Assembly (NCBI GenBank): GCA_030490835.1
Contig: CM059971.1
Location: 868,001-932,000, forward strand
DNA length: 64,000 nt
DNA from: Annona cherimola
Lineage: Eukaryota > Streptophyta > Magnoliopsida > Magnoliales > Annonaceae
Reading direction: 5' to 3'
Position numbers and translations under genes: made by a program. Numbering within the stretch: position 1 is the first letter of the stretch; each line of letters begins with the position of its first letter. This document shows positions 34,201 through 46,537 of the stretch, piece by piece. The notes below the pieces were generated by a model. That model saw nothing but the letters and a program-made list of their open reading frames with translations. It did no database searches and had not been told where the DNA came from.

Positions 34201-35206
34201 ATTCTCTGATGATGATATTATTATACTATTGCTTTATGTCGATGATATGTTGATTGTTGGAAACAATTCTTCAAGGATTGATAGGTTGAAGATGCAACTA
34301 AGTCAAATTTTTGCTATGAAGGATTTAGGGCCGGCAAAGCAAATTCTTGGCATAAACATTCATCGTGAGAGGAATGCCAAGAAGTTATATCTGTCACAGG
34401 AGAACTACATTGAGAAGGTACTTCAGAGGTTCAACATGGACAAAGCTAAAGCGGTTAACTCTCCTCTTGCTACTCACTTTAAGCTAAACATTGAGCAGTG
34501 TCCCTCTACAGATGTAGAGAAGAAAGACATGGAAAGGGTTCCATATGCTTCAGCTGTGGGGAGTTTGATGTATGCAATGGTATGTACAAGGCCAGACATA
34601 ACTTATGCAGTTGGTATTGTTAGCCGGTTCTTGTCTAATCCTGGGAGAGAGCATTGGAATGCAGTTAAGTGGATTATGAGATATCTACGAGGTACTTCCA
34701 GTTTGAGACTTTGTTTTGGCAATGAGAAACCATTACTAATTGGCTACACAGATGCAGATATGGCAGGAGATGTGGACACTCGAAAGTCTACATCTGGTTC
34801 CTTGATTACTTTTGCAGGGGGAGCTGTAGCTTGGCAATCAAGGCTACAGAAATGTGTTGCACTTTCTACAACCGAAGCAGAATTCATTGCAGCAACTGAA
34901 GCATGCAAAGAAATGTTGTGGATGAAGAGGTTTTTACATGAGCTTGGCTTCAAACAACAGAGATACATAGTATTTTGTGATAGTCAAAGCGCAATTCACC
35001 TTGGTAAGAATTCTTCTTTTCATGCAAGATCAAAGCACATTGATGTGAGGTATCATTGGATAAGAGAAGCTATTGATGACAAGTTGTTTGAACTTGAGAA
35101 AATCCATACCGATTATAATAGCTCTGATATGTTGACGAAGGCTCTACCAAGGGAGAAGCTTGAAGTTTGTCGTTCTATCGTTGGGATGGCAAATCCCTCC
35201 ACGTAG
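31223..35206 (+). CDS. Copia gag-pol polyprotein, intact (1327 aa)
   Basis: A single open frame of typical Copia length. Gag is residues 1-220, with zinc knuckle [14 protein letters not shown] at 228-241 after an RSKSK-rich basic stretch. Protease has WVIDSGAS with D295. The integrase zinc finger is H424, H429, C455, C458; the catalytic triad fits D486 (YSDVCGP), D549 (RTDNGGEY) and E584 (GLAEKMNRT). Reverse transcriptase has [12 protein letters not shown] (918-929), [13 protein letters not shown] and YVDDM (1005-1009). RNase H has TDAD (1176-1179), E1218 in STTEAEF and D1253 in FCDSQSA. The start is the first ATG 34 bases after the primer site, and the stop lies two bases before the polypurine tract. 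Products act in cytoplasmic virus-like particles and nuclear integration. I see no stop or frameshift, and catalytic residues look intact, so it is potentially active. Confidence 0.97.
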   Translation: MEVNTSRMINLNGSNYHVWKGKMEDLLYVKDFYLPVFAEQKPVEKTDAEWTLLHRQVCGYIRQWVDDNVLNHVSEETNARSLWDRLEQLYARKIGNNKLFLIKKLMGLKYRDETPLSDHLNAYQGILNQLAGMNIKFEDEVQGLWLLGTLPDSWETFRMSVSNSAPNGIVTMDLAKSSVLNEEMRRKSQGPSQSDVLVMEKRGRSKSKGPMNRDRSKSKSNRFANVECYHCGKKGHIKKYCRQLKRDYKNEKGTVKETDDSHDVDRVSAITDDFLVVYDDDVVNLACHDTSWVIDSGASIHATSRRDFFTSYTSGDFGNVKMGNNGVAKAVGMGDVSLETNNGTMLLLKNVKHIPDIRLNLISAGKLDDEGFCNTFNDGHWKLTKGSMIVARGKKCSSLYFMQAKVSSCIINAMENESTTELWHKRLCHMSEKGLMVLAKKNLLSRLKNTALKKCAHCLAGKQNRVAFKISPPSRQPGILDLVYSDVCGPMKVKTLGGALYFVTFIDDHSRKLWVYTLKTKDQVLDVFKQFQTSVERQTGKKLKCIRTDNGGEYCGPFDEYCKQLGIRHQRTPPKTPQLNGLAEKMNRTLVERVRCLLSYAQLPGSFWGEALSTVVHVLNLTPCVPLNFDVPNRVWLGKDVSYSHLRVFGCKAFVHIPKDERSKLDVKTRQCVFIGYGQDDFGYRFYDPVQKKLVRSRDVMFMEDQTIQDIEKTVKTVSQYYDNLTDLDPVPLTHVPIQVRDEVQDDQDGTVDVDTHTQVEINDGIVEQSPVPEVPPDVPLRRSTRDRHPSTRYSVDEYVLLTDGGEPECYAEAIEDEHKKEWVEAMRDEMKSLHENHTFELVKLPMGKRALKNKWVYRVKQEQVTTQPRYKARLVVKGFNQKKGIDFDEIFSPVVKMSSIRVVLGLAASLDLEIEQMDVKTAFLHGELDKEIYMEQPEGFVVKGKEDHVCKLRKSLYGLKQAPRQWYKKFESVMEKHGYRKTTSDHCVFVQKFSDDDIIILLLYVDDMLIVGNNSSRIDRLKMQLSQIFAMKDLGPAKQILGINIHRERNAKKLYLSQENYIEKVLQRFNMDKAKAVNSPLATHFKLNIEQCPSTDVEKKDMERVPYASAVGSLMYAMVCTRPDITYAVGIVSRFLSNPGREHWNAVKWIMRYLRGTSSLRLCFGNEKPLLIGYTDADMAGDVDTRKSTSGSLITFAGGAVAWQSRLQKCVALSTTEAEFIAATEACKEMLWMKRFLHELGFKQQRYIVFCDSQSAIHLGKNSSFHARSKHIDVRYHWIREAIDDKLFELEKIHTDYNSSDMLTKALPREKLEVCRSIVGMANPST

Positions 35207-35208
35207 TC

Positions 35209-35222
35209 GGAAGGGGGAGATT
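35209..35222 (+). other. Polypurine tract
   Basis: GGAAGGGGGAGATT immediately precedes the 3' LTR, the expected RNase H-resistant primer for plus-strand synthesis. Confidence 0.92.
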
Positions 35223-35852
35223 TGTTGGGTGGGTTCCTCCCACGTGAAGTCAAAAGTGGGGGGCCCCACCCATTTGGCATTATTGATAATGCCTCACCCA
35301 CTCTTGTCCCCTTGCCGCCTTTTGCTTTCGGCGCATGTGAGAGTATCTCTCTCTCCTCTCCTCTCAGCGTCTCCTCTCTCGGCAGCGACATTCATTCGAT
35401 ACAGAGAGTTTTTCTCTCCGTTTTCGATTTTCAGAGAAGCAGCGGCAGCAGTAGCTCCGACGCACGAAAGAGGATTTTATCCTCAAATGCTCAAGGCTTC
35501 TACGGCAGTCATCTCTTCCGGCCATTAAGAGAGAAAATTCTGCCGTCATCTCAGATTTGGTGAGATCTATCCTGGTTATTTTCTGTATTGAAATCCATCC
35601 TTATTGTGATGATGAAATCCTCTAGTTTTGACTAGAGAAGACATTGAGTTGTAATCCCATTATTTTATAGTGGAAGATTTACCTGGACTGGGTCCCGTGG
35701 TTTTTCTCCTTTGGTAAAAAGGGGTTTTCCACGTAAAAATTGTGGTGTGTTTTTTCCGTGGTTTGATTGCTTATTATTTGCAATATTTATTGTCTGTGAT
35801 TAATCATTCCTATTTAATCTACACAAGAAGGGGATAGCCTAAAATCCCAACA
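35223..35852 (+). repeat. Copia 3' LTR (630 bp)
   Basis: It matches 30546-31174 except for one substitution and one extra C. It is followed by the target duplication CTTCT. Confidence 0.96.
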
Positions 35853-35857
35853 CTTCT

Positions 35858-37922
35858 ATCCCCACAGAATTTAAGCTAAACACTGGACCATGCCATGAAA
35901 ATTCTGGGGCATTTTTTTGGTTTTTCCTACTTTCGATGTGTTTGGGGTTGCCTATGGAGAGCAACTTCTGCAGAATAGAATTAAGGAAAGCGAATTTGGC
36001 TGAAGTGATATTTTGTTGCTTCTGATGCACGTGCTTTTGAGCACTGATTTGCCTGAAGGTCAAGGAAAAGTGTGTGCCGATAAGCACTGCTCATCCAAAC
36101 ACCTTTCAGAAGTGTAAAACCAAAGACTCCCTTGATAAGTGGAGCCAAAGCGACCCTAACTAGAGCAAAAACCTTTTTCTCAGCAGCCAAATGTTGAAAC
36201 AAGGATTGCAAAGCCTGATGAATCGAAATCTTTGTTTAACTTTCAGAGCATGTAGCATCTTTTCTATTCTTGAATGGTTTGAGATCGTTCTGCCCACTTT
36301 AAGTTCTAGAATTTTATCCCCATCTCGTGCTTTATGGGTTTTCTATTTTCTGGAGCTTTGGTAAAGAATGGAATTGGTCCTGTACTTCAAACTAGTAGGG
36401 ACTTTTTGCTGCATTTAATCCTGAAATCTTTTCTTGCCTATCAGAGTTTAAAACATACGGATAATATGAATGGTTTTTGTTGCAGTCCACCTTTACCCAA
36501 AAAAAAAGGCCTATCAGCCATCAACAATTGATCCTTCAAAATATGATTTATCTGTTTAGGATGGACTACAAAAGCAATTTTTGTTATCAAACCGATTCTC
36601 ATTAATCTTTAAAAGTACACCAAACAATCTTTAATTTGAGTTCAGGATGAATTATGCCGGCACCTTTCTTATCCTACAAATCTAGTTGGCTGAACTGGTC
36701 ACTTCTGATGCAGCCCCCTGCGTATGGTGCTTGCTACCATCCATTTTCGGAACTCCAGTTGGACATTCTAAAGTTTACTAGATGTATTGCTGAGACATGT
36801 GACTGGTCATGCATATTTTCTTTATGTACATTTCTGGCAAGTTTTCAGTTCATGTTGATATGCTAATTATCTCCAATTGATAGTTATGCATGTATATTTC
36901 TGGCAAATTTTCAGTCATGCTGATATGCTAATTATCTCCAATTGATGGTTAAAATCAGTACATTTGTTTCTTTTGAATTTTTATGTCATACTGGGAAACG
37001 CTAATTTAATCTATTTCTTTCGCTTCCTGTACATGTTATTATTCAGTACCCCCCAACCCAGAACTTGGTTTAAACAGCAAATATGTAGTATGTGAGATGG
37101 TGGCCAGGTGGAGATCCTACAAACTTGCTGCTTTGCATTTTGCAGATTCTTCACCTGTGATTGCAACTGCTTTACCCAGCTGCTTAGCTGTTCTTCCAAA
37201 CTGAACTTTTTGAGGTTGTGTTTTGGGAGTAGGATTTTCCATCTACAAAAAAAAAAAAAAAAAGATTTTGCTGTAACGCTCTAAGAAAATCATATGTTCA
37301 GTTATTAAAAGTGCAAGAAATTTGCTAGCGAAACCCAAACTCATCTTATACTACAATTTTAATCAATTAAACTGTTCAGGCATCCTTAGAAGTAAAAAAT
37401 ACATGACTTTTACCTTCTCAACTTTTCTTATCTTATCTTTTTTTTTTTTGAAAAAAAAACATGTTAATGATTTTACTAATGTTAAATTGCATATGATAAG
37501 AACATAATCCAATTCTTTCTTTGTCAGAGCTGTTGAAGCTTTCCTGAGGTCCATAAGAATTCGAAGAAATTGATAGATAGAACTATGGATTGTAAAAAGA
37601 ATCTGGTGAGGGCAAGGAGAGGCATGCAAAGAAATCTTAAGTTTTCAAGGTTATGCTTGCAGATTTTGGTCATCTCTTGGTAAGCATCTCATTTCTCCTT
37701 TATTTTCCCTTCTTCTAACATCAACTCACCTCCTTTATTAGGATTCTTATACTTGTTTTCTCCCTATATTAATACCATGCTTATTAAATAAATTACCATG
37801 AGTACCATTCATTTTCTCACCAACATGTTCCACTTTTCAATGTGAATGCCTTGCAAGTCATCCAATGTACGTCCCAATTTTCCATTTGCCATTTTCTTTA
37901 TGACACTGCTTACCTAATAGGG
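35858..37922. other. Mixed, intron-like DNA; a possible minus-strand exon
   Basis: Composition is more balanced than the TE-rich flanks, and no known domain is seen. On the minus strand, 37242-37117 has a good acceptor (T-tract then GTAG) followed by a 41-codon open stretch beginning MENPTPKTQPQKVQFGRTAK. Another open piece (MDLRKASTALTKKELDY) is near 37565-37510. These might be exons of one host gene on the minus strand. A short tandem repeat of TATTTCTGGCAA...GCTGATATGCTAATTATCTCC lies at about 36830-36950. Confidence 0.3.
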
Positions 37923-39778
37923 TGTAACACCCCACCCTTTGAGGTGTTACGAATAAGGTCTACTATGTCAATTCTGAGAATAAAATCTCCCAAGATGGAC
38001 ATAGATACCAAGATGTAAAATCATAAAACTTTTAACTATTACATCTCAAGTTTGCGCATTATAGAGTTATAATACATATAAAGTTTATCTAATTAAAACA
38101 AGTAAGCATTATAAGATAATTTTAATAAAAATCTAAACTTCATTATCCTTTGCTATGCTAGTTTCGCCTTTTTCCCATGTTAATAAAGGCTTTAATTTAT
38201 CATTGTATTCCTGTATTTTCTTTGAAAATAAAACTATGTGAGCTTAAAGCTTAGTAAGTAAAAATATATTTTTACAAAATTCATTTTGCAATTACTTTAA
38301 TTTTTCAAACATAAACACAACATTTATATTATCTTTTATACACAACAAACTCTAATTAATAAAAACATCTTGATACATGTATACACATATGTCAATTTTA
38401 AATCATGCATTCATACAGTAGGTATTGTCATCTACTTGTGCTCACATACAGTCGTGTTACACATTCGTGAGCAAATTCATCTTCTTTGGTAGTCCTGATG
38501 TCACTACCCAGATACTACCATACTACTTTACTCATTGACGGCAAGCCTAATATGAAATTATGCATCATGCTCGTGCATTGTGATAAATGCACCACTTAAA
38601 TTCACTACTTAATACAATTTTGAAATAATAATGCTTATATTTGAATAAATTAGTTTGAAAGAAAATTTTAATTTAAATAAATAATCACATTTCATAGCAA
38701 ATCACAATATTCACGTAATATTTTTAAAGTTATGCTTTAGTAAAAGTTTACTTATCTTTAAGTAGACTTTAAAACTCCTCTTTTCTAATTTCTTGTAGTA
38801 GCCTCAGATCCCTTTCCTTAATTTTCATCAAAATATGTTCATTATTTTACTTTGATTTTCATAGATATTATTTAAAATTTCATTTAGGACTTTGCGAAAA
38901 TTTCTTATAATTTTAATCGGTCAAAAATTCTATTTTTTCCTATTTATTCTCATATTATTCCACTTGTAAACAACTTTATTTCTTATATATAAAAATAAAT
39001 TTAGACTCCTACTTCTTTAAATACTTCAAAATTTTCTTATTTTTTTGTAATTTTTCATAATTTATTTATTTATTTTTATAGCATAACACCTTTAAATACT
39101 TCTATTTTTTATAAAAATTATAAGTTTAAATTCTTTTAAGCTTATAAATACTAGCTTTAATTTTTTGGATATTTTTCATAATTTTTTGTATTTTTTTCTA
39201 ATTTTTTTGTATTTATTTTGAATTTTTTCCCCTAAGCTGGCCAGTCGTCGTCGCTGTCACCAGCAGTTGGCCGCTGGTGGGTTGTTTTGGTGGGCTGGAA
39301 GTTGGGCAGGCTAGTGGACAAGCTGGTGGGCTGGTGGGCTAGGTTTGGTTTCTGAAGCTTAGACTTAGTTTCTATGGGCTTGGGACTAGTGGACTTGGTT
39401 TTGGGCTTCTTGTTTACTAGGCTTGTCCAGATGGGCTTAGCCCACCGGTCCAGAATTTTTTTTATTATTTATTTGTTTATTTCTAATGGTTCATATTCTC
39501 TGAATACAATAACTTTTGTCTCTTAATATAAGTGTCTGTTTGATTTGAAATTTTAAGAATAAGCTTTTACAATTATGTTTTATAACCTGGACGGTTTATT
39601 TATCAAAATAACATCTCTATCATCAGATTTGACATACAAGAAAGGGTTAAAATAGAACATCACTTCAAACAGCTATGTAAACTAATTTTTAACATAATTA
39701 ATTTATCATATGTACTGTAAAATATCTCAAATAATGTTTGTAACGGGTTAAATTATTATTTTTGCATTTGTGTCCTGT
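37923..39778 (-). mobile_element. LTR fragment, same family as 3927-6407, reversed
   Basis: It begins TGTAACACCCCACCC (the LTR 3' terminus on the minus strand) and follows the reverse complement of about 4570-6407. Landmarks are CCTTGGTATCTATTTCCATC, CATGTTGATAAAGGC, AGCTCACATAG and the segment rich in TGGGCTT/AAGCCCA (39240-39450 against 4905-5100). The 5' 0.64 kb of the LTR, including the TATA box, is missing. Confidence 0.82.
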
Positions 39779-40114
39779 CACCTTATATATGGGGGGTTGG
39801 TTTGATTGATTTTGGAAGTGTGTTGGACAGTGATAGAGTAGAGATTAGTTTCTTGAAACTGGAATTTTTGAATTACAGCTATTCTTCTTTTGTAATGCCC
39901 TGTGATCCATATTTACTACTTGAATGAAGACTAGTGGTAGCAGCTTCGATCACACCCTTACTATTCCAATCTTTACATTTTTTCTTATTACTTAATTTTA
40001 GATGCCGTCATTTTCTGTTTTTATATCATCTTCACTGTTCAACTCTCATTAGAAGACCATTTCTACTTTTGCCCTATTATTGTGTATCTGATTATTGTTT
40101 ATTTTTTATTGAAG

Positions 40115-40385
40115 AGGATACCCCCTGCATTTGTGGATTACATGAAAGAAGACATAACGGAAGACCTTTTGGAATGCCCAAATGGCAGGCTTTGGGGTGT
40201 CACGTTGCAGAGAAGGCCTAGTGGACTTTATTTCAATAATGGTTGGGAAAATTTTGCAAAAGAACACCACTTAAAGATGGGTGATTTCTTAGTTTTTAGG
40301 TATGATCGGGCTGCCAAGTTTACTGTGGACATCTTTGAAAGTTCTGCTTGCCTAAAAGATGATGTGTGTACGGCTTCTGCTCTAG
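40115..40385 (+). CDS. B3 DNA-binding domain exon (REM-like), gene fragment
   Basis: An open exon beginning RIPPAFVDYM, followed by LECPNGRLWGVTL, GLYFNNGWENFAKEHHLKMG and DFLVFRYDRAAKFTVDIFES. This is the plant-specific B3 domain of the REM/VRN1 type, about 90 residues, lacking only its first strand. A T-rich tract ending GAAG precedes 40115 (acceptor) and TCTAG|GTAGGG at 40386 is a credible donor. A possible first-strand exon (MPSFSVFISSSLFNSH) begins at about 40000 after TTTTAG but runs into a stop. B3 proteins bind DNA in the nucleus as regulators. No second B3 domain or terminal exon was found downstream, where intron-like sequence is repeated (40960, 49130). Probably a truncated gene. 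Confidence 0.7.
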
Positions 40386-40485
40386 GTAGGGTAATAAAGT
40401 TAGTTTTAGTCATTAATTTGAATTTGTTGCAAGGGTCTTTATGATTTTGTCGATTATTATTGTTTTCACTTGAAAAATTGATGAA

Positions 40486-40761
40486 GGGTATGTTTGGCAA
40501 TAAGCAAAAAATGTCAAGTTAGAATTTTTCACTTTCAACAGTTACCTTATTTTTAAATTATTTTTCTCATCTACCTATACAACTACTCTACTTTTTAATT
40601 GCTTATACACAATTACCTATACAACTAATCTATTTATTTCAACTTTATTCTTTTTACTTCTCATCATTTCCCCTATTATATCACAATATTTTATTCTAAT
40701 TTAAAATTTTTATACTAAAAACTTTTCGTTCAAAAGGTATTATCACTTCCCAAAAACACCC
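40486..40761 (-). mobile_element. Tourist-like MITE, reversed
   Basis: GGGTATGTTTGG...CCCAAAAACACCC termini enclose the reverse complement of the family interior (CAACTACTCTACTTTTTAAT, CCCCTATTATATCACA). It lies 100 bp after the B3 exon, in its presumptive intron. The target duplication is not clear. Confidence 0.8.
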
Positions 40762-41574
40762 AAACTTATTACAAAATAAAATGGCTAGGATCTTTTAATG
40801 TAGGGTATACCTCTTTCTATTGCTTCTTCGTTTGTTTGTTTGCTTGCTTTTTTTTTTGGTTTAAGAAAGAATCTTCTGTAATACAATCTATCTAGATGTT
40901 GTTTCCTATATGCATAATCTATCGTTTTAGCTCTTTGAATCATAAAATCAAGGGAAATTAATACTCCGAATAAGGTGACGAAGTCTGTTCTTGTCACTAA
41001 TTTGGATGTGTTGCAAGTGTTTCTATGAATTTCTAGATTATCATCATTCTTCAAGTGTAAGGGTACTGAACTTCTACATAATAAGTGGCAAAGATATGTC
41101 GATATGGGAATTCAACTCTTAAATGCTTCTTTCTTTTTAAGGTTTTTTTTTTTTGTCAGAAAAGAAAATTTTCCATCAAAGCAATATGTTTTGTACCTAC
41201 TGTAATCATATTTGTGATGATACACCTCCTTTTGCTTTATGTTTCAATTTTTTTTCACTCTCATCTTTTTCCAAATATCCTTTCGCTTTACACAGTGGTT
41301 GAAGTAAAATCAATGAGGAAAATTGAACTATGGCAAAAAAAAAAAATGATCCAAAATTGCCTACCACAGCTAAAATCAAGCAATATTAAATTTCATTTTT
41401 AAATGACAGCCAAAGTCTCGAGAAGAGATTAGAAGAAATATTACGTTTATATAAACATGCGGAAAGATGATTGAAATATATAATAATGACGTCATATAAT
41501 TAAGGAGGTGTGATAGCATACCACCCAAGGCACATCTTTTTTTTTTTAATTTTTGATTACTTTTTTTTTATTTT

Positions 41575-41853
41575 GGATGTGTTAGGAAGTAATAAAAGTT
41601 TTCAATGAAAATTTTTTGTATAAAAATTATTGAATTGAAAGAAAATAATGCGATAGGATAGAGATAATATTGATGAATAAAAAGAATAAAGTTAAAATAG
41701 ATAGGTTAGTAGCATAGGTAATTGTGTAAAAATTATTAAAAAATAAGATAATCGTATAAAGAAATATAATCAACTAATTAAAAAATAAGGTAATTAGGGA
41801 AAACGAGAGAAGTTTTAGATAGAAGATATTTTTTACCTTTTACCAAACACACC
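41575..41853 (+). mobile_element. Tourist-like MITE in block S1
   Basis: GGATGTGTTAGG...CCAAACACACC termini, about 279 bp, with the family interior (AAAGTTAAAATAGATAGG). Its counterpart in S2 is at 49415-49761, so it inserted before S1 and S2 separated. Confidence 0.78.
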
Positions 41854-42956
41854 ATTTCTTTTCATTTATATGTGAGCCCAAGTTATATATCTCATATATC
41901 AAAATTTACCAATTTTGAATTACTGTATATATTTTTATATAAATTTTCAAAAATTAATAATTTTCATGCATCCGTTGAAAAGGGTGAAAATTTTTATATT
42001 TTAAAATTTACAAAAAATATGTTCAATAATTCAAAATCGATAAATTTTGGTATATAAAATTTACACATATAAGTGAAAAGAAAACATAAAATTATTAACA
42101 AGTAGAAAAAGGATGGTAGCATGCTACACAATTAAGATGACGTCACATAAGTATAGAAAAGAGAGTAAAAAAATAAATTTTTTCACCTTTTTCCCCTATT
42201 GTACTTCATTCATAAAAAAGCAAGATTGATAGATAGATACTTTTTCTTTCTCCTCAATGCCAAAATTGCCAATGATTCGCGCTGAAGTATCAAAAATAGT
42301 TGTACTGTTTTACCACTATTGTTCAGCACAATTATTTATTGGGCATTGACGTTGACTGCAGATGTTACAAAAACAGAGTCAAAAGTCCCGGCAGGAGTTA
42401 TGTGTGGAAGGAATAAATGAGGAAATTAAGCAAATAAGACACTCGATCAGTCAAGAAAAAATTTAAATTATAATCAATGTTTCGGATTTAGAAAGAGAGT
42501 AGAAGACGCAAGTGATCTTTTGCCAGTTATGACAGGTAGAAATCGGAGAGTTTAGCCTCTCCAAGTGTAAGGCTACTGAACTCAGCTTCAATGCACACGG
42601 GTGCAATGATCAGCGCCGGACAAAAACGCTTCATGCCTACTTTCCCGCCGTCCTCTTTCTCAAATTTCTAAGGGAACATTCATCGGGGGAAAGAAACCAC
42701 TGAGCTAACAGTCCCACTGAGTCAGCTCAATTATTTATTAGGCATCGACTTGACTACAGCCGTTATAAAAACAGAGTCACTTTGGACTTTTCCGCTTAGG
42801 AGGAATAAATGAGGAAATTAAGCAAATAAGACACTCGATCAATCAAGAAAAAATTTAAAATATAATCAATGTTTCTGATTTAGAAAGAGAGTAGAAGAGG
42901 CAAGTGATCATTTGCCTGTTACCACAGGTAGATATCGGAGATTTTAGCCTCTCGTG

Positions 42957-43215
42957 CTCTCGAGCGCATTTAACTCATTTTTTTATTTTTTTAAATTTTT
43001 TTATAAAACTGTTAATCTTATATATTTAATATGTATATTAAGTTTTTTTTTTGAAAATTTTAGATTTTTTATTTTTAAAAATCAATGACATTTTTAGTAA
43101 TTTAAAAATCTAAAAATCTCTAAAAATGATAAAACTTGATACACGTGTTAAATACACTTAGATTAATAGTTTTATAAAAAATTTCAAAAAAATAAAAAAA
43201 TAAGTTAAACACCCA
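42957..43215. mobile_element. Hairpin (palindromic) MITE
   Basis: Near-palindrome centred at about 43090: TTTTTATTTTTAAAAATCAATGAC on the left is mirrored by AAATCTCTAAAAATG...TTTATAAAAAATTTC on the right. The S2 counterpart is 50488-50745. Related halves or wholes are at 48770, 54165, 61222 and 62599. Confidence 0.65.
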
Positions 43216-44986
43216 GGTGCACCGGAGCTAATTGCACCAGAGTGCACTTTATCAAATCCTTTTTGAATTGGGATTAAAAAACAATTGTTCAAATTCTTTT
43301 AGTTTTGGGAGAATTTTTGCTCTACCTCTAACATTTTATTGTAATTCCTATTTTACTTATACTATTTTAGAAATCTCTTTTGTACCTTCACCATTGCACC
43401 CCAAATCCCTTTATGCGCCCATCACTTAACGCATGTGTTGTTTTTCTAAATACGAAAATTGCCCCCAATTCATCTCCTCACCTATTCCATCTCGTCTTCG
43501 CATGTTGGCCCAACAAAGTCGTGCTGTTGCTGCTGCTTGATCTACAACACACCGTCGACCAACTAAAGATAAGCAAGGTGGCCATCAATTTAATCCGCCA
43601 AGCTTCGTCGGTTCTAACCAATAAATTCACAATAGCAACATGTTCTTTGTCATTTCAACAGCACCAGTGTCAATTTTTCACCATTGACAGCTGCATAAAA
43701 TCCTCACAACTGCAACTGCAAATCTAATTAATTTTCTTAAATCGGTCAAACAGGTTACATGGGTTAAATGAGTTGCTGAACGGGTTAACGGGTCATCAAA
43801 TCTTAACCCTAATCTATTTATTTAATTAAATGGTTAAATAGGTTGGCAGATCATTACCCATTTATTTAAAAATCACAACCCAAATTCATTTATAAATGAG
43901 TTGGATGAGCGCGGTTGATGGGTTGATCATAACTATTAACACCCCTAGTCTCCATCAGTCTCGGCAAATAGAATCGGCAGCAATCACCATTACTAACATT
44001 TTCAAAATATGCAAATGAAATAGTCCCTTTTCTGCCCGATTATAGATGACTATAACCAATAGAAGAAATATGAGATTCATATAAGAGAAATGATTTTAAT
44101 ACTTATGTAAGCATACTTACACTCTTTTTTTAATTTTTATTGATAATTTTAATGATAGAAATATAATCATTCGAATTCTTTTCTAACCAATAAATTTGCA
44201 ATAGCAACATGTTTTTCATGATTTCAACAGCACCATTTTCAACTTTTCACAATCGACAGCTGCATAAAAGCCTCACAACTGCAGCCGCAAATGTGGAAAA
44301 AAAAGTGGCACCATGGACTGCTGCAAGACTAGTCCAATTAGCAGCCTTATGCTCTAGCCGAACAACAACATTAATCTTGAATTAGACAGCGTCCCAAAAT
44401 TTGGACCGATACTGCTTGTTTTAAGGGTAATTTGCCAATATATCTACTTAGTTTGATCAAAATTACCAATATACCCACATAATTTCAAAAATTATAAAGA
44501 ACACTTATATAATTCAACCATAATTGTAAATAATACCATGAGTATATTTGCAAAAATATGTAACTATATGGGTTTATTTGCAATTTAAAAAATAAAGTGA
44601 TATGTTCAATTTTTGCAAATAACTCACACATGGTTTAACTAATAATACAGTAAACTGTTATGATGTTGTTATTGTATTGTTATAGCATGTGGGTTATTTG
44701 CAATTATAGATAAATTATATATAAATTATTTGCAAATTTCAAAAATGTCTGGATTTATTTATAATTTTAATCAAACTAATCAAGCTTATTTGCAAATTAC
44801 CCTTATTTTCATTCTTTCTTCCAATCCGGCAGAGGCAAGCTGGTCAGCAAAAACGCCCAGCAAAAAGCGACCAAAAACGCTTCATGCCTACTTTTCCACT
44901 GTCCGCTTTCTAAAATTTCTAAGCGAACATTCATCGGGGTAAAGAAACCACTGAGCTAGCAGTCCCACAGAGTCAGTGGCGGCTGG

Positions 44987-46537
44987 AGTGATGTGCCGGA
45001 GTAATAAATGATGAAAATTTAATGGCGAGATAAACTTTGCCTAAAATGGCCTAGCACAGGTGAAATAGAAATGGGCTACTATGTCAATCAAGAAAATTTG
45101 TTAAATGACAATCGAAATGTTAAACAGAGAACATAGAAACAGATTAATCCTTTTTATTTTTAATATTTTGATGATTGACAGAAAATTTGCTTCATGTATT
45201 GTATTTAGCATCATTTATATTATGATTAAAAGCTTTTTATTTATTCCATATCATTGTGTATAAGTTCTATCTGTAGATGTGTAATATTAACGTAATAAAA
45301 TAATTTAATATTAATTATTAATTTTAAATTTATATTTTCAACATCTAAACCATCTAAGATTCCATTGCTATGTAGATAAATGATTTCATAAAATATTATT
45401 ACATTCTAATATATATATAAATGGAATTAAAAATTTTCATAAGAGTGATCCTATTAGCCCGGGCTAAACAAACACCTCACTTAGCTCATCTCAAAAATCT
45501 ATTTACAACAATTTTCTTTAGTTTTTTCTTTATATACTTATTTATCTAAGTGTATTTAATATATAAATCAAGTTTTACCATTTTTGGATATGTGTATATA
45601 TATTTTTTATATTTTTAAAATATGGGTATTTTAAATATATATACACACATATATGTTTAAAAATCTCCAATATATATATATATATATACATATCCCAAAA
45701 TGGAAAATCTTAGTTTATATGTTACATTCATGTATATAAAAAGTGTATAAAGAAAAAACTAAAAAAAGTTGTTATAAAAAAGTGTATACACATATGCATA
45801 CTTTATATGGATATTTATAATTATCACAACTGGTATTACAATCAAGCTATGAGACATTCTCAAAATTTTCATAAAATATTATGAGACACATCTAATAATG
45901 TTTCTAAATTTCCTATTTGGTGGATGCTCTCATGAAAATTTAATGAGACCTTTGCCATTTGAACTTGCTTTAAATGAATTTTATTAAATGAAAACCAATA
46001 TCTCAAAGAGGGAGTAGCATAAATGGATTATGTTTCCATGAAACCCATTTTTTATGTAACCTTTTTTATTTTTAATATCTTGATAATTAATTAAAAAATC
46101 TATACTATCTATTACATTGCACATCTATATTATCGTGGAAACCATTTCTTTTGTCTAGTATTATTGTGCATAGGCCTCATCTACAAATTTATAAAATTAA
46201 TATAATAAAATAATTTAATGCTAAATATTAATTTTAAATATTTAAACCATCTAAGATATTATCGCTATTTGGATAAATGATTCTATAAATTATTATTACA
46301 TTCCAATAAATGCATAAATTAATGTAACCAATTTTTATAATTTATTTATGAATATATATTTTTCAACAAATGTGGCCTAGACACATACTTAATTTAGCTA
46401 AAACTTGGTATCTTAACTAAACAATGGATTGAATTTTTTTTTATCAAACATCTAAAATCTTAAAATTCGAATGGGTTACATGAAGCTTCTATGTAACCAC
46501 CTCGAGCCTAGAAAAAATATGATGTTTATGCAAAGAT
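44987..46537. other. AT-rich DNA, degraded repeats, no gene seen
   Basis: It includes a TA-rich inverted segment at about 45460-45790 (AAGTGTATTTAATATATAAATC type, related to the hairpin MITEs) and two passages, about 45160-45420 and 46060-46330, that share the string order ATTTTTAATAT-TTGAT, AAATTTATA-TTTTCAACATC, CATCTAAGAT and are diverged copies of one repeat. Confidence 0.5.

Larger units (their letters stand above)
30546..35852 (+). mobile_element. Complete, young Ty1/Copia retrotransposon (5.3 kb)
   Basis: It has TGTTGGG...CCCAACA ends, LTRs of 629 and 630 bp differing at only two sites (A/G near 30631/35318 and a one-base indel near 30865/35543), and CTTCT on both sides (30541-30545, 35853-35857). 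The methionine-initiator primer site, one open gag-pol frame and a polypurine tract are all in place. Domain order (protease, integrase, RT, RNase H) defines Copia. Gag and RT style suggest the Tork/Tnt1-like lineage (inference). It has every part needed to be autonomous and could be mobile now. Confidence 0.97.
40791..44986. repeat. Diverged block S1, duplicated at 48957-52330 and in part at 53784-54246
   Basis: S1 and S2 share, in order, CCTCTTTCTATTGCTTC, TCTATCGT(T/C)TTAGCTC, GTAAGG(C)TACTGAACTTCTAC, a Tourist-like MITE, GATGACGTCACATAAGTATAG, CAAGTGATCATTTGCC, a hairpin MITE, AACGGGTTAACGGGTCAT-type sequence and the AATTTGCCAATATATCTACTTAG segment. The block shares its first part with the intron after the B3 exon. 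An internal repeat exists (42300-42560 against 42720-42960). No gene recognised; TTCATGCCTACTTT...AAATTTCTAAG recurs at about 42630, 44880 and 53830 and may be exon debris. Confidence 0.78.
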
